Source: Chloroflexota bacterium
GTDB taxonomy: Bacteria; Chloroflexota; Chloroflexia; Chloroflexales; Herpetosiphonaceae
Assembly (NCBI GenBank): GCA_020161265.1
Contig: JAIUOC010000005.1
Location: forward strand, 124,001-188,000
Direction of reading: 5' to 3'
Length of the DNA: 64,000 nt
Positions 17,825-25,823 of the stretch are shown here, in pieces. The notes under the pieces are model-generated. The model was not told where the DNA came from and ran no database searches. It saw nothing but the letters and a program-made list of their open reading frames with translations. The first letter of the stretch is position 1, and each line of letters begins with the position of its first letter. A program made the translations under genes and the position numbers.

Positions 17825-18805
17825 ATGATCATTGCTGAAGAGTTACGTAAGCAATTTGGAGATTTTCACGCTGTAAAGGGCGTATCGCTTGAAGTTAAGC
17901 CGGGCGAAGTCTTGGCCTTGCTTGGCCCCAATGGCGCTGGCAAAACTACCAGTATCCGTATGCTAGCGGCAATTCTCAAGCCAACCAGCGGGCGGGCAAT
18001 CGTTGGTGGTTTTAATGTTGAAACCCATGCACGTGAAGTACGCCATGCTGTTGGCTTGCTGACTGAATTCCCTGGCCTCTACCATCGCATGAAATCGCTC
18101 GATTATTTGCTGTTTTTTGGGCGTTTACAGGGCATGAATGATCGTGATTGTGGCAATCGGGCGGTGCAGTTGCTGCAACAATTTGGCCTGTGGGAAGCCC
18201 GCGAAAAACGCATCGACGGCTATTCTAAAGGTATGAAACAAAAACTAGCCTTGATTCGGGCAATGATTCATGATCCGAATATTTTGTATCTCGATGAGCC
18301 AACCACTGCGATGGACCCACACTCAGCCCGCACCGTGCGCGATGCAATTGCTGGCTTGCGCTCGGCCCAGCGCTCGATCATTTTGTGTACCCATAATTTG
18401 AATGAGGCCGAGGAGTTGGCCGATCGCATTGCGGTGGTGCACGATGGTGGAATTGCCGTGCAAGGCACAATTGCCGAGCTGAGCCAACAATTGATGGGCG
18501 ACCCAATTTGGGAGTTGCGCCTAGCCCAACCCCAAGCGGAGCTAGCCAAACGTCTAGCCGATTTGCTAACAATTGAGGATGTTGGCGCTGATTGGTTACG
18601 CTATCGCACGACTGAGCCGCATCAACTCAATCCTGTGCTGATTCAACGGATTAGCGGCTGGAGCTGGCCATTGCTCTCAATCAACGAAGTGCAGCGCTCA
18701 TTAGAAGATGTCTATCTGACGATTGTTGGTCAAACCCATCGCGAACGGGTCAGCGCTACGCTTGAGCAGCCTAATGCGGCGGCAGTTGCCGAGGCTGCCT
18801 TATGA
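17825..18805 (+). CDS. ABC transporter ATP-binding protein (NatA/CcmA type)
   Basis: A 326-residue ATPase. I use ATG 17825, which has AGGAG seven bases upstream. Walker A GPNGAGKTT (about residues 34-42), signature YSKGMKQKLAL, Walker B ILYLDEPTTAMDP and the H-loop CTHNLNEAEELADRI are all intact. The roughly 100-residue C-terminal part after the ATPase core is the DUF4162-like accessory region common in ABC-2 exporter ATPases. It overlaps the permease gene by four bases (ATGA), so the two are translationally coupled. Confidence 0.92.
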   Translation: MIIAEELRKQFGDFHAVKGVSLEVKPGEVLALLGPNGAGKTTSIRMLAAILKPTSGRAIVGGFNVETHAREVRHAVGLLTEFPGLYHRMKSLDYLLFFGRLQGMNDRDCGNRAVQLLQQFGLWEAREKRIDGYSKGMKQKLALIRAMIHDPNILYLDEPTTAMDPHSARTVRDAIAGLRSAQRSIILCTHNLNEAEELADRIAVVHDGGIAVQGTIAELSQQLMGDPIWELRLAQPQAELAKRLADLLTIEDVGADWLRYRTTEPHQLNPVLIQRISGWSWPLLSINEVQRSLEDVYLTIVGQTHRERVSATLEQPNAAAVAEAAL

Positions 18806-21090
18806 GCAACCAAGCTTTGACGATTACGCGGCGCGATTTACGCGATACGCTCAGCGATTGGCGCACCTTGATTCCGCTGTGTATTCTTTCGGTGCTGTTG
18901 CCGCTGATTCTGCGGGCCGGGGTGGCGCAGGCAGTGAGTTTTCTCGATGATGAATTTATCAATCGTAGCTTAATTCCGCTTGGCTTATTGATTGCAGGCT
19001 TCTTGCCTGCCTCACTTTCTTTGATTGGCCCTTTGGAATCGTTTGTCGGCGAACGCGAACGCTCAACTCTTGAATCGTTGTTGGCGATGCCAATGAGTGA
19101 TCGCGGCTTGTATTTAGCCAAATTTTTTGCGGCACTCTTGCCACCAATTGGCTCATCAGCAGTCGCGATGGTCATTTATAGCTTGGCAATCGAATTAGGG
19201 CGGCCTGTGCGCATGGCCTCGCTGCCAAATCGAGTTTTTCTGAGCGACTATCTGACCAATGTGTGGATTCTTGGGATTACGGCGATTTTGTTGATTAAAG
19301 TTTTCACCATGGTTGCGGCGGCGGTGTATGTTTCCTCGCATACCACCAGTATTCGCGCGGCTAACTTGCTGGCGAGCTTCATCCTGATTCCGATGGCAAT
19401 TTTGGTGCAGATCGAAGCGCTGATCATCATTAATGGCATGTTTTTGCCAATTGTGCTAATTAATGGCTTGCTATTGGTGGTTGGCCTGACCATGGTTGGT
19501 TGGGGCATGTATAGCTTTAATCGTGAGGAATTGCTCTCGCGTGAGCACGAAACGATCAGCAAACGCAGCTCAACCCAACGCCTGAGCCAATCGACCAAAA
19601 GCTATGGCCCAGTTATGACAATTCTGCAACGCGAAGCAACCGATACTCTGAGCGACTGGAGGATTCTGATTCCGATTGGGTTATTGACGTTTTTAGTGCC
19701 AATTGGCGCGTTGTTTGGCGCGATCTATGCCTTTTCCAATGTTGATACGCCCGATGGGGTGGTCAATTTGATGCCCTTTATCGTGTTGTTGGTTGGTTTC
19801 TTGCCAGCCTCGTTTTCGCTGATTGTGGCGCTTGAGGTTTTTGTTGGCGAGCGCGAACGTGGCTCGTTGGAATCACTATTTTCGATGCCAATCAGCGATG
19901 ATCAGTTGTATCGTGGTAAGTTGTTGGCGGCGATTGTGCCCCCAATTGGCGCAAGCCTAATTGCCATGCTGCTGTTTGGGGTTGGCCTGAACGTCTTTGC
20001 CCCAACCGCCTTGCTTGAGCGGATCAACCTGGGCATTTTTAGCCAAATGGTGTTGCTGAGTATTGCCCAAGCTTTGGCGATGGTCTCGGCGGCAGTGGTG
20101 ATTTCGTCGCATACCAACACCGTGCGTTTGGCCAACTTATTAGCTAGCTTTATTTTGGTGCCAGTTGCAATTATGGTGCAGCTTGAGGCAGTGCTGATCA
20201 TCGGCGAACGCTTCGATGTTCTGAATGCGATTATGGCGGTGATGTTAATCTTGACAATTGTGCTAACTCGCACGGGGATTGGCAGTTTTAAACGCGAATC
20301 AATTCTCTCGCGTGAGCATTTGGCGCTGAATGTTGGTCAAATCAATCGGGCCTTCAATGCCTTTTTCAGCGAAATTCGCCCAGCAGGGAGCAACCCCGAT
20401 AACCATTTAGGGTTGTTTTATGTTGAAACTGCGCGTGGTCCAGAACGCAATGCTGGGGCATGGCTCAAACGCTTCTATCGCCAAGAATTAGCGGTAGTTT
20501 GGCGCGAAACGCGACTGGCTTTGCTGGTTGTGCTCGTTTGCTGTGTTGCGGGGATCATCTTTGGTAGCCAATTTACGCCAATCAGCGATCGCGAACAATC
20601 ATTAGCGAAGCTTATGACTCGTTTAGATACCAATCAAGGTACGCTGTGGAGTCCCTCGTTTGGCGTGACAGTGGTGCGAAATAGCTTTTCGCTCTTCTTT
20701 GCTGGGCTATTTTCAGCGATTAGCCTCGGCTTTTTTGGCCTAACGACTCCAGTGATCAATTTGATGAGCATTAGTTTTCGGGCCAGCACGTTGGCGGCCA
20801 CTGGCGGGCTAGCCACAGGCTTAAATTATCTAGTCGCCTATGAGTTGCCGCATGGCTTATTGGAAATTCCGTTAAGCATTATGGCGGCAGCGCTAGCGTT
20901 GCGCTTAGGTGCTTCCTTGGCGTTTGTACCACCAACCTATAGCGCGGGGAGGCATTTGCTCTGGGCTTGGGCCATGTATCTCAAAGTATTTTGTTTGGTG
21001 ATTGTGCCTGGACTAGTGCTGGCGGGCTTGATTGAAGTGTTGGTAACCCCAGCCGTGTATCAGATGGTCTATGGGTTTCTGTGGATTTAG
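18802..21090 (+). CDS. Double ABC-2-type permease fused to SpoIIM-like domain
   Basis: A 762-residue membrane protein with three parts. Residues about 1-250 and 270-505 are homologous to each other: both contain DWR(T/I)LIP, LPAS(L/F)SLI, FVGERER(S/G)(T/S)LESL, MP(M/I)SD and LLASFIL(I/V)P, so one permease unit has been duplicated internally. Residues about 545-760 resemble SpoIIM/DUF95: FFAGLFSAISLGFFG and YELPHGLLEIPLSI are characteristic. With the ATPase it should form an exporter; a double permease could replace a homodimer or heterodimer. The substrate is unknown. Fusion to a SpoIIM-type domain is unusual, although SpoIIM-like genes are often next to ABC-2 permeases. Confidence 0.85.
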   Translation: MSNQALTITRRDLRDTLSDWRTLIPLCILSVLLPLILRAGVAQAVSFLDDEFINRSLIPLGLLIAGFLPASLSLIGPLESFVGERERSTLESLLAMPMSDRGLYLAKFFAALLPPIGSSAVAMVIYSLAIELGRPVRMASLPNRVFLSDYLTNVWILGITAILLIKVFTMVAAAVYVSSHTTSIRAANLLASFILIPMAILVQIEALIIINGMFLPIVLINGLLLVVGLTMVGWGMYSFNREELLSREHETISKRSSTQRLSQSTKSYGPVMTILQREATDTLSDWRILIPIGLLTFLVPIGALFGAIYAFSNVDTPDGVVNLMPFIVLLVGFLPASFSLIVALEVFVGERERGSLESLFSMPISDDQLYRGKLLAAIVPPIGASLIAMLLFGVGLNVFAPTALLERINLGIFSQMVLLSIAQALAMVSAAVVISSHTNTVRLANLLASFILVPVAIMVQLEAVLIIGERFDVLNAIMAVMLILTIVLTRTGIGSFKRESILSREHLALNVGQINRAFNAFFSEIRPAGSNPDNHLGLFYVETARGPERNAGAWLKRFYRQELAVVWRETRLALLVVLVCCVAGIIFGSQFTPISDREQSLAKLMTRLDTNQGTLWSPSFGVTVVRNSFSLFFAGLFSAISLGFFGLTTPVINLMSISFRASTLAATGGLATGLNYLVAYELPHGLLEIPLSIMAAALALRLGASLAFVPPTYSAGRHLLWAWAMYLKVFCLVIVPGLVLAGLIEVLVTPAVYQMVYGFLWI

Positions 21091-21094
21091 CCTG

Positions 21095-21124
21095 TTGACA
21101 AGCCATGAAGCTGCTACGTACAAT
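21095..21124 (+). promoter_or_regulatory. Promoter of the CHAT operon
   Basis: Perfect TTGACA (21095-21100), 18-base spacer, TACAAT (21119-21124). It begins four bases past the permease stop and about 37 bases before the CHAT start. The leader contains GTAC-TGCTAGGAGG-GTAC, which would place the Shine-Dalgarno sequence in the loop of a small hairpin. Confidence 0.6.
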
Positions 21125-21160
21125 GGAGCCATCACTTGGTACTGCTAGGAGGGTACTTCG

Positions 21161-23242
21161 ATGGTGGCTCCTTCTGCGCTTGCGTTAATTTTGCCTGCGG
21201 GTATGCCATTGGCAACCGCTTTAATGATCGTCAATCAACGTCAAATCGATTGGGTGGTGATCACGCCTACGCCCAACCCCAAAGAGGGTGACGCAGCGAC
21301 GCTGATTGCTGTAGCTGAGCTGAAACAAAGCAATGTTTCGGTCGTTGGTGCATTGGCTGGCCTAACCGTTACGATCACGCGAATCTTTCCGGATCGCACG
21401 GTGCATTGGCAAGGCGAAGCGATCACAACTAAACAAAATGATGATCAGCGTGGCGATAACGAAGGCATTGAGCCAGAGCCAACTACACCACGGGTGGTTA
21501 ATGCAGCGCTGTATTATGCCGATGATCCCCCCGACCTTGTGCCACCAACCACAACCTTGGCAGTCGCAAGTCGTTACCATTTGCGGATTAATATCGGTGA
21601 GCGGCGGAGCGATTCGCGTTTAACTGATGCCCAAGCCTTGCCAACCCCCGAAATAAGCGAAGATTTACCCTTATTTATCAGCGTTTCAAGTCGCGGCGAA
21701 TATGTGGTGTTTGATGCGCCGATGCAGTGCTTGAGTTTGCCGCCTGCTGGCGATAGTGCCAGCTTGCAATTTAGCCTAACAGCCAAGCAAGCGATTGATG
21801 ATATTCCAATTTGGATCAATGTTTATTACAACTGGACTTTGCTACAAACGCTTGAATTGCATTTCAAAATTACGCCCGTCGAGAGCGATTTAGCTGCACC
21901 GTTGATGGCGCGAGTTAGCTATTCGCGCACGGCTGGCTTTGCTGATTTAGCGGCAATTCGCCCGAAAAAAATAACCTGCAAATTAACAGGTGATGGTGAA
22001 TTTTATCGTATGAGCGTGGCCTGGCCCGATGAAGGCACGAGCACTCGCAGCGAGCAACGCGGCTTAAATTTGGTACTGCCAATCAATGCCGCCAGCTTGA
22101 GCAACGAAATTGTGCAAGCGCGAAACACGCTCTACGATATTACCTGGCAACCATCGTATCGCCAAGGCAGCCGTGGCAAGTTGGCCGAACGCCGCGAAAG
22201 TTTGTATCAACTAGCAGTTGTGGGCAATCGTTTGTATGCTGCTTTGTTTGCGCCAAGTGGAGCCAGCGCAGAGCAAGCTGAATCGTTGGCAGCACTGCGA
22301 ACATGGCTTGAAACAATTAGCGCCGATCAAACCTTACCAGCCTTGCAAATTATCCACGAAGGCATGCCCAGCGGTGTGCCATGGGGCTTGCTTTATCCTG
22401 AGCCAGTCAACGATCCCAACAGCGTTGATCTGAATAAATTTTGGGGTTGTCGCTATCGTTTGGAAATTATGACCCCGCAACTGGCCCAAAATGCTCAGCA
22501 AGCGCCAACTGCCCAAGCCCAATTGCAGATTAGCGGCGGAACCTACAATTTCCGCGTGCCAATCGCTGATGCAGTTGTTGATGTGACCCAGCAACATCGT
22601 GAAGCGCTGCAAACCTGGAGCACAACCCGAGGCAATGTGGCGCTCGATTTACGTGAATCAGGCGATAAAAATAGCCTTGGCGGCTTATTCGGTAAAAGCG
22701 ATATTGTCTATATGTATTGCCATGGCCATACCGCCAAAACTCCTGACGATACTTCAGATTGGCTAGCCAAGTTTCGCGATCAAATGGCGCGTTTGGATGA
22801 CAATGTGCGCAGCAAATATAGCGATTTGCTGAGTTTGAGCCAGAAAGAATATCAACCAAGCGACCCAAATATTAGCGATAGCTGGCTGAAATGGAATCAA
22901 AGCCTGTTGCCATTACGCTTGCTGAGCCAGTGGGGCTTAAAACTCGAACGCAAACCGTTGGTAATTTTGAATATGTGTGAATCGGCTCAAGTGCTGCCAA
23001 CCTTGAGTAGTGGCTTTATTCCATTTTTCAGCCAATTGGGGGCGCGGGGCATTTTAGGCACTGAATGCCCAATGCTTGCGCCATTTGCTGCTGCCTTTGG
23101 CCAAAAACTGATCGAACGCCTAGGGCAAGGGGAGGCGATTGGCGATATTTTGCCAGCGCTACGCCGCCATTTTATCGAAGAAGAGCGCAATCCCTTGGGC
23201 TTGGCCTACACCTACTATGGCGATGCCGATGCCCATGTTTAG
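21161..23242 (+). CDS. CHAT-domain protease (caspase-like) with unknown N-terminal region
   Basis: A 693-residue protein; AGGAGGG precedes ATG 21161. The C-terminal third is a CHAT domain, the caspase-like cysteine protease class: DIVYMYCHGHT holds the catalytic His (His521) and LVILNMCESAQ the catalytic Cys (Cys606), followed by FFSQLGARGILGTECPM and a terminal GLAYTYYGD. The region before it (EGMPSGVPWGLLYPEP) is the usual CHAT lead-in. The first 350 residues are mostly beta-strand-like with no signal peptide and no recognised sensor domain. CHAT proteases in bacteria act in regulated proteolysis and in abortive defence by cleaving a partner protein. The small downstream gene is the obvious candidate partner; this is inference. 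Confidence 0.85.
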   Translation: MVAPSALALILPAGMPLATALMIVNQRQIDWVVITPTPNPKEGDAATLIAVAELKQSNVSVVGALAGLTVTITRIFPDRTVHWQGEAITTKQNDDQRGDNEGIEPEPTTPRVVNAALYYADDPPDLVPPTTTLAVASRYHLRINIGERRSDSRLTDAQALPTPEISEDLPLFISVSSRGEYVVFDAPMQCLSLPPAGDSASLQFSLTAKQAIDDIPIWINVYYNWTLLQTLELHFKITPVESDLAAPLMARVSYSRTAGFADLAAIRPKKITCKLTGDGEFYRMSVAWPDEGTSTRSEQRGLNLVLPINAASLSNEIVQARNTLYDITWQPSYRQGSRGKLAERRESLYQLAVVGNRLYAALFAPSGASAEQAESLAALRTWLETISADQTLPALQIIHEGMPSGVPWGLLYPEPVNDPNSVDLNKFWGCRYRLEIMTPQLAQNAQQAPTAQAQLQISGGTYNFRVPIADAVVDVTQQHREALQTWSTTRGNVALDLRESGDKNSLGGLFGKSDIVYMYCHGHTAKTPDDTSDWLAKFRDQMARLDDNVRSKYSDLLSLSQKEYQPSDPNISDSWLKWNQSLLPLRLLSQWGLKLERKPLVILNMCESAQVLPTLSSGFIPFFSQLGARGILGTECPMLAPFAAAFGQKLIERLGQGEAIGDILPALRRHFIEEERNPLGLAYTYYGDADAHV

Positions 23243-23306
23243 AGGAAGTGGTGGAGATGGCGGGAATCGGCCCCGTGATTATGGCGATGCCGATGCCCAT
23301 GTTTAG
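23216..23306 (+). repeat. 27-bp direct repeat spanning the CHAT stop codon
   Basis: The last 27 bases of the CHAT gene, including TAG (23216-23242, TATGGCGATGCCGATG... to GTTTAG), recur exactly at 23280-23306, 64 bases later. A 64-bp segment was therefore duplicated at the gene's 3' end. Confidence 0.9.
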
Positions 23307-23370
23307 GAGTGTGACGTTAGAGCTGTATGATAACCTTTATCAGCAGCCAAGCATCATTGAGTTATTTTAA
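23257..23370 (+). CDS. Possible small ORF between CHAT gene and partner (37 aa)
   Basis: ATG 23257 opens a 37-codon frame ending at TAA 23368-23370; the stop overlaps the Shine-Dalgarno sequence (TAAGGAG) of the next gene. The peptide starts MAGIGPVIMAMPMPMFR, encoded partly by the duplicated 27-bp segment in another frame, and ends LELYDNLYQQPSIIELF. AGAGGA lies about ten bases upstream. It could be a real small protein, a coupling leader, or just read-through sequence. I recognise no family. Confidence 0.3.
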   Translation: MAGIGPVIMAMPMPMFRSVTLELYDNLYQQPSIIELF

Positions 23371-23379
23371 GGAGTTGCT

Positions 23380-23943
23380 GTGAGCGATTCAACCAATCAA
23401 CAAGCCGTGTTGGAAAGCCAAGTTCGTTCCTTGGTGGAGCTTTCGGAAGATGATTTGTTTCGCAAACTTGGGATTCAAGTCAAACAAGCTGAAGAAGCCG
23501 ATGCCGCCGCGCTCGAAGTAGCCCAAGCTGAAGGCGCATTTGCCGAGCCAGTTGGGGTTGAAATGGGCTTGGGCGAAAATCTGCGGGCTTTTGGGGCACG
23601 CTGGTGGGCCGAAATCGAGCCAAAACTTTACAATTTGCTGTGTGCTAGCGAAAGCAAAGAGCGCAGCCAAATTTTGGCTCAATTGCCCGAATCGAAGGGC
23701 GGCACAGCAGCGGCGGTGGTTGGTGGCGATAGTGGCAATGCAGCGGCTGATAATATTGCCACGGCCCTAGCGCCGTTGTTGATTGGCCTGTTGCCCTTCA
23801 ATTTGCCAATTATTGCCTCGGTTGGCGCAACAATTGCTGCCAAAATGATTTTGAGTTCAGGCCTCAAAACGACCTGCGAAATGTGGCAAGAATCAATCGA
23901 AGCTCGTGAAGAAGCCAAGGCCAAAGAAAAACCCGCTGAATAA
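23380..23943 (+). CDS. Unknown protein with hydrophobic segment, partner of CHAT protease
   Basis: A 187-residue protein starting at GTG 23380 with AAGGAG seven bases upstream. Residues 1-100 are acidic and helical with no recognised domain. Residues about 125-160 (NIATALAPLLIGLLPF then a second hydrophobic helix to KMIL) could form a membrane hairpin or amphipathic pore segment. The tail is charged (EAREEAKAKEKPAE). A flexible Gly/Ala-rich linker near residues 107-124 separates the soluble and hydrophobic parts. It shares promoter and terminator with the CHAT gene. A membrane-active protein released by proteolysis would fit this architecture, but nothing in the sequence proves it. Confidence 0.75.
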   Translation: MSDSTNQQAVLESQVRSLVELSEDDLFRKLGIQVKQAEEADAAALEVAQAEGAFAEPVGVEMGLGENLRAFGARWWAEIEPKLYNLLCASESKERSQILAQLPESKGGTAAAVVGGDSGNAAADNIATALAPLLIGLLPFNLPIIASVGATIAAKMILSSGLKTTCEMWQESIEAREEAKAKEKPAE

Positions 23944-23960
23944 TTTAATTTGCAGATTCA

Positions 23961-23993
23961 GCGCAGCAGAGTATCAACCTGCTGCGCTTTTTT
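23961..23993 (+). terminator. Intrinsic terminator of the CHAT operon
   Basis: GCGCAGCAG (23961-23969) pairs with CTGCTGCGC (23979-23987), nine-base loop, followed by six T. It lies 18 bases past the stop of the 187-residue gene and closes the transcript. Confidence 0.85.
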
Positions 23994-24098
23994 GTGGGTA
24001 TTTGTAATGATGTTCGAGCAAATTAGCCAACAAAAGTTACGGAAACTGCTCCCAAGCAGCGCTATAATAGCAGTAGTATAGATTGAAGGATTCGTGGT

Positions 24099-24596
24099 AT
24101 GACATCAATTCGCAAACTGCTTTGGATTAGTCTTGGGACTATCTTTCTGATATTAGGCGTAATTGGCATTTTCGTGCCGTTAATTCCCACCACAGGGCCG
24201 TTGTTGGCCTCGGCGGCCTGCTATATGCGTGGTTCGCAACGCTGGTACAACTGGCTGATCAACAATCGCTATTTGGGCAGCTATATTCGCAATTTTCGCG
24301 ATAAACGGGGCATGCCCTTGCGGGCTAAGGTTGTCACATTGGTGATTTTGTGGCCAACCTTAGCCGTTTCAGCCTGGGCCAAACCAGTTTGGTGGCTTTG
24401 GCTCATGCTTTTGGCGGTGGGGATTGGGGTGTCGTGGCTGATGTGGAAGCTTCCGACGTTGCAGCTTGATCCTCAGGGTAACGCCATGCCAAGCGCTGCT
24501 GAACCCGCGCCTCATAGCCATGATCTGTCGGGTAGTAATAGCGATGCCCCGCTAAATTCGCCGGTAGATGCTCCTGCTCAACCTGGGCATCTTTGA
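24099..24596 (+). CDS. DUF454 (YbaN-like) inner membrane protein
   Basis: A 165-residue protein. The first 125 residues match the YbaN family: LGVIGIFVPLIPTTGPLLASAACY, GSQRWYNWLINNRYLGSYIRNFR and a double hydrophobic segment ending in SWLMWKLPT. Three or so membrane helices. The function of the family is not established. The last 40 residues (PQGNAMPSAAEP to AQPGHL) are low-complexity and lie entirely within the antisense of rarA's conserved 3' end, so the frame seems to have run on after loss of its original stop. A TATAAT at 24062-24067 may be its -10. Confidence 0.82.
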   Translation: MTSIRKLLWISLGTIFLILGVIGIFVPLIPTTGPLLASAACYMRGSQRWYNWLINNRYLGSYIRNFRDKRGMPLRAKVVTLVILWPTLAVSAWAKPVWWLWLMLLAVGIGVSWLMWKLPTLQLDPQGNAMPSAAEPAPHSHDLSGSNSDAPLNSPVDAPAQPGHL

Positions 24597-25782
24597 AATC
24601 GTGGGCATATTGATAGCCCGATCCATAGCCTAAACCCTTCATCAAGCCAGTGACCGCGTTGCGCAGATGCAGCGGCACTGGTTCGTTGCGGGTAGCCTCA
24701 ACATCGTGTAGCACTGCCCCATACGCCCGATAGACCGCGTTGCTCTTGGGTGCTTGGGCCAGATAGACGACGGCTTGAGCCAAGGCCAATGCACCTTCAC
24801 CAGCACCCATAAAATGTACAGCTTGCTGGGCCGCCACGCAAATTCCCAAAGCCAAAGGGTCGGCCAAGCCAATATCTTCGACTGCCATGCGAATCACGCG
24901 GCGGGCCACATACAGCGGGTCTTCGCCGCCCTCAAGCATACGAGCGAGCCAATATAAGCCGCCATCGGGGTCGCTATCGCGGACTGATTTATGCAAGGCC
25001 GAAATTGCGTCGTAATGCAACTCGCCAGTTTTATCGTAGGCTACGTTGCGGCGTTGGTAGGCCTCAACAATCGCCTCAAGATCGATCAGGCGTTGGCCGT
25101 TTGGCTCAGGAACTTGGGTTAATGCGGCAGCTTCGAGCGCAGTCAAGGCGGCGCGGGCATCGCCACTTGCCAAATGAATCAACATATCGCGGGCTTCGGA
25201 GCTGAGTTGAACCTGTTGTTTGCCCAAGCCGCGTTCGTTGTCGTTTAATGCGCGTTCGATAATCTTATCAATTGCGGCATCTTCCAAGGCTTCGAGCACA
25301 ATCACCCGACAACGTGAAAGTAACGCGCGATTAATTTCGAATGATGGATTTTCAGTGGTTGCACCAATCAAGGTGACCGTGCCATCCTCAACTGCTGGCA
25401 GCACGGCATCCTGTTGCGCTTTATTCCAACGATGAATTTCATCGATAAATAGCACTGTGCGCTTGCCGTACATTCCACGACGTTCGTTCGCCTCTTTAAC
25501 GACTTTGCGTAATTCGGCTACGCCAGCGCTAACCGCCGATAGTGGCTCGAAATGTGCCGAAGAAGCTCCAGCGATAATTCGCGCGAGGGTGGTTTTGCCA
25601 GTGCCAGGTGGCCCCCATAAAATTAGCGAAATCAATTGATCACGCTCGATTAGGCGACGCAGCAAACGCCCTTCGCCCACAATCTTGGTTTGGCCCTCGT
25701 ATTCGGCGAGGGTTCGCGGGCGCATACGAGCCGCCAAGGGAGCATCATTGCTTTGACTAGCTTGATAGCTAAATAAATCCAT
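24403..25782 (-). CDS. rarA: Replication-associated recombination protein A (MgsA/RarA AAA+ ATPase)
   Basis: A 459-residue AAA+ ATPase of the RarA/Mgs1/WRNIP1 family. Walker A WGPPGTGKTTLA, Walker B VLFIDEIHRWNKAQQDA, sensor I GATTENPSFE and the C-terminal tetramerisation region (ALHKSVRDSDPDGGLYWLARML, then RRVIRMAVEDIGLADP) are intact. It acts at stalled replication forks. The last 21 residues (QAATSEASTSATTPQSPPPKA at the very end) are low-complexity and lie antisense to the conserved membrane region of the DUF454 gene. The two genes overlap tail to tail by 194 bases. The start is ATG 25782 with AAGG upstream; the divergent dehydrogenase gene starts 41 bases away. Confidence 0.92.
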   Translation of the reverse strand: MDLFSYQASQSNDAPLAARMRPRTLAEYEGQTKIVGEGRLLRRLIERDQLISLILWGPPGTGKTTLARIIAGASSAHFEPLSAVSAGVAELRKVVKEANERRGMYGKRTVLFIDEIHRWNKAQQDAVLPAVEDGTVTLIGATTENPSFEINRALLSRCRVIVLEALEDAAIDKIIERALNDNERGLGKQQVQLSSEARDMLIHLASGDARAALTALEAAALTQVPEPNGQRLIDLEAIVEAYQRRNVAYDKTGELHYDAISALHKSVRDSDPDGGLYWLARMLEGGEDPLYVARRVIRMAVEDIGLADPLALGICVAAQQAVHFMGAGEGALALAQAVVYLAQAPKSNAVYRAYGAVLHDVEATRNEPVPLHLRNAVTGLMKGLGYGSGYQYAHDFKDAQVEQEHLPANLAGHRYYYPTDHGYEARVQQRLAWRYPEDQAATSEASTSATTPQSPPPKA

Positions 25783-25823
25783 GAGTTGTGATACCTTTCT
25801 TATGATGATGTTTAGGAGGTACC

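Noticed and set aside
23065..23370. 101-residue plus-strand frame overlapping the CHAT 3' end
   Set aside because: Its first two thirds are a shifted frame of the CHAT gene. Only the last 37 codons were kept as a low-confidence small ORF.
23380..23943. Bacterial gasdermin
   Set aside because: The 187-residue protein is shorter than gasdermins, lacks their N-terminal beta-sheet character and an N-terminal Cys, and has its hydrophobic part near the C-terminus.
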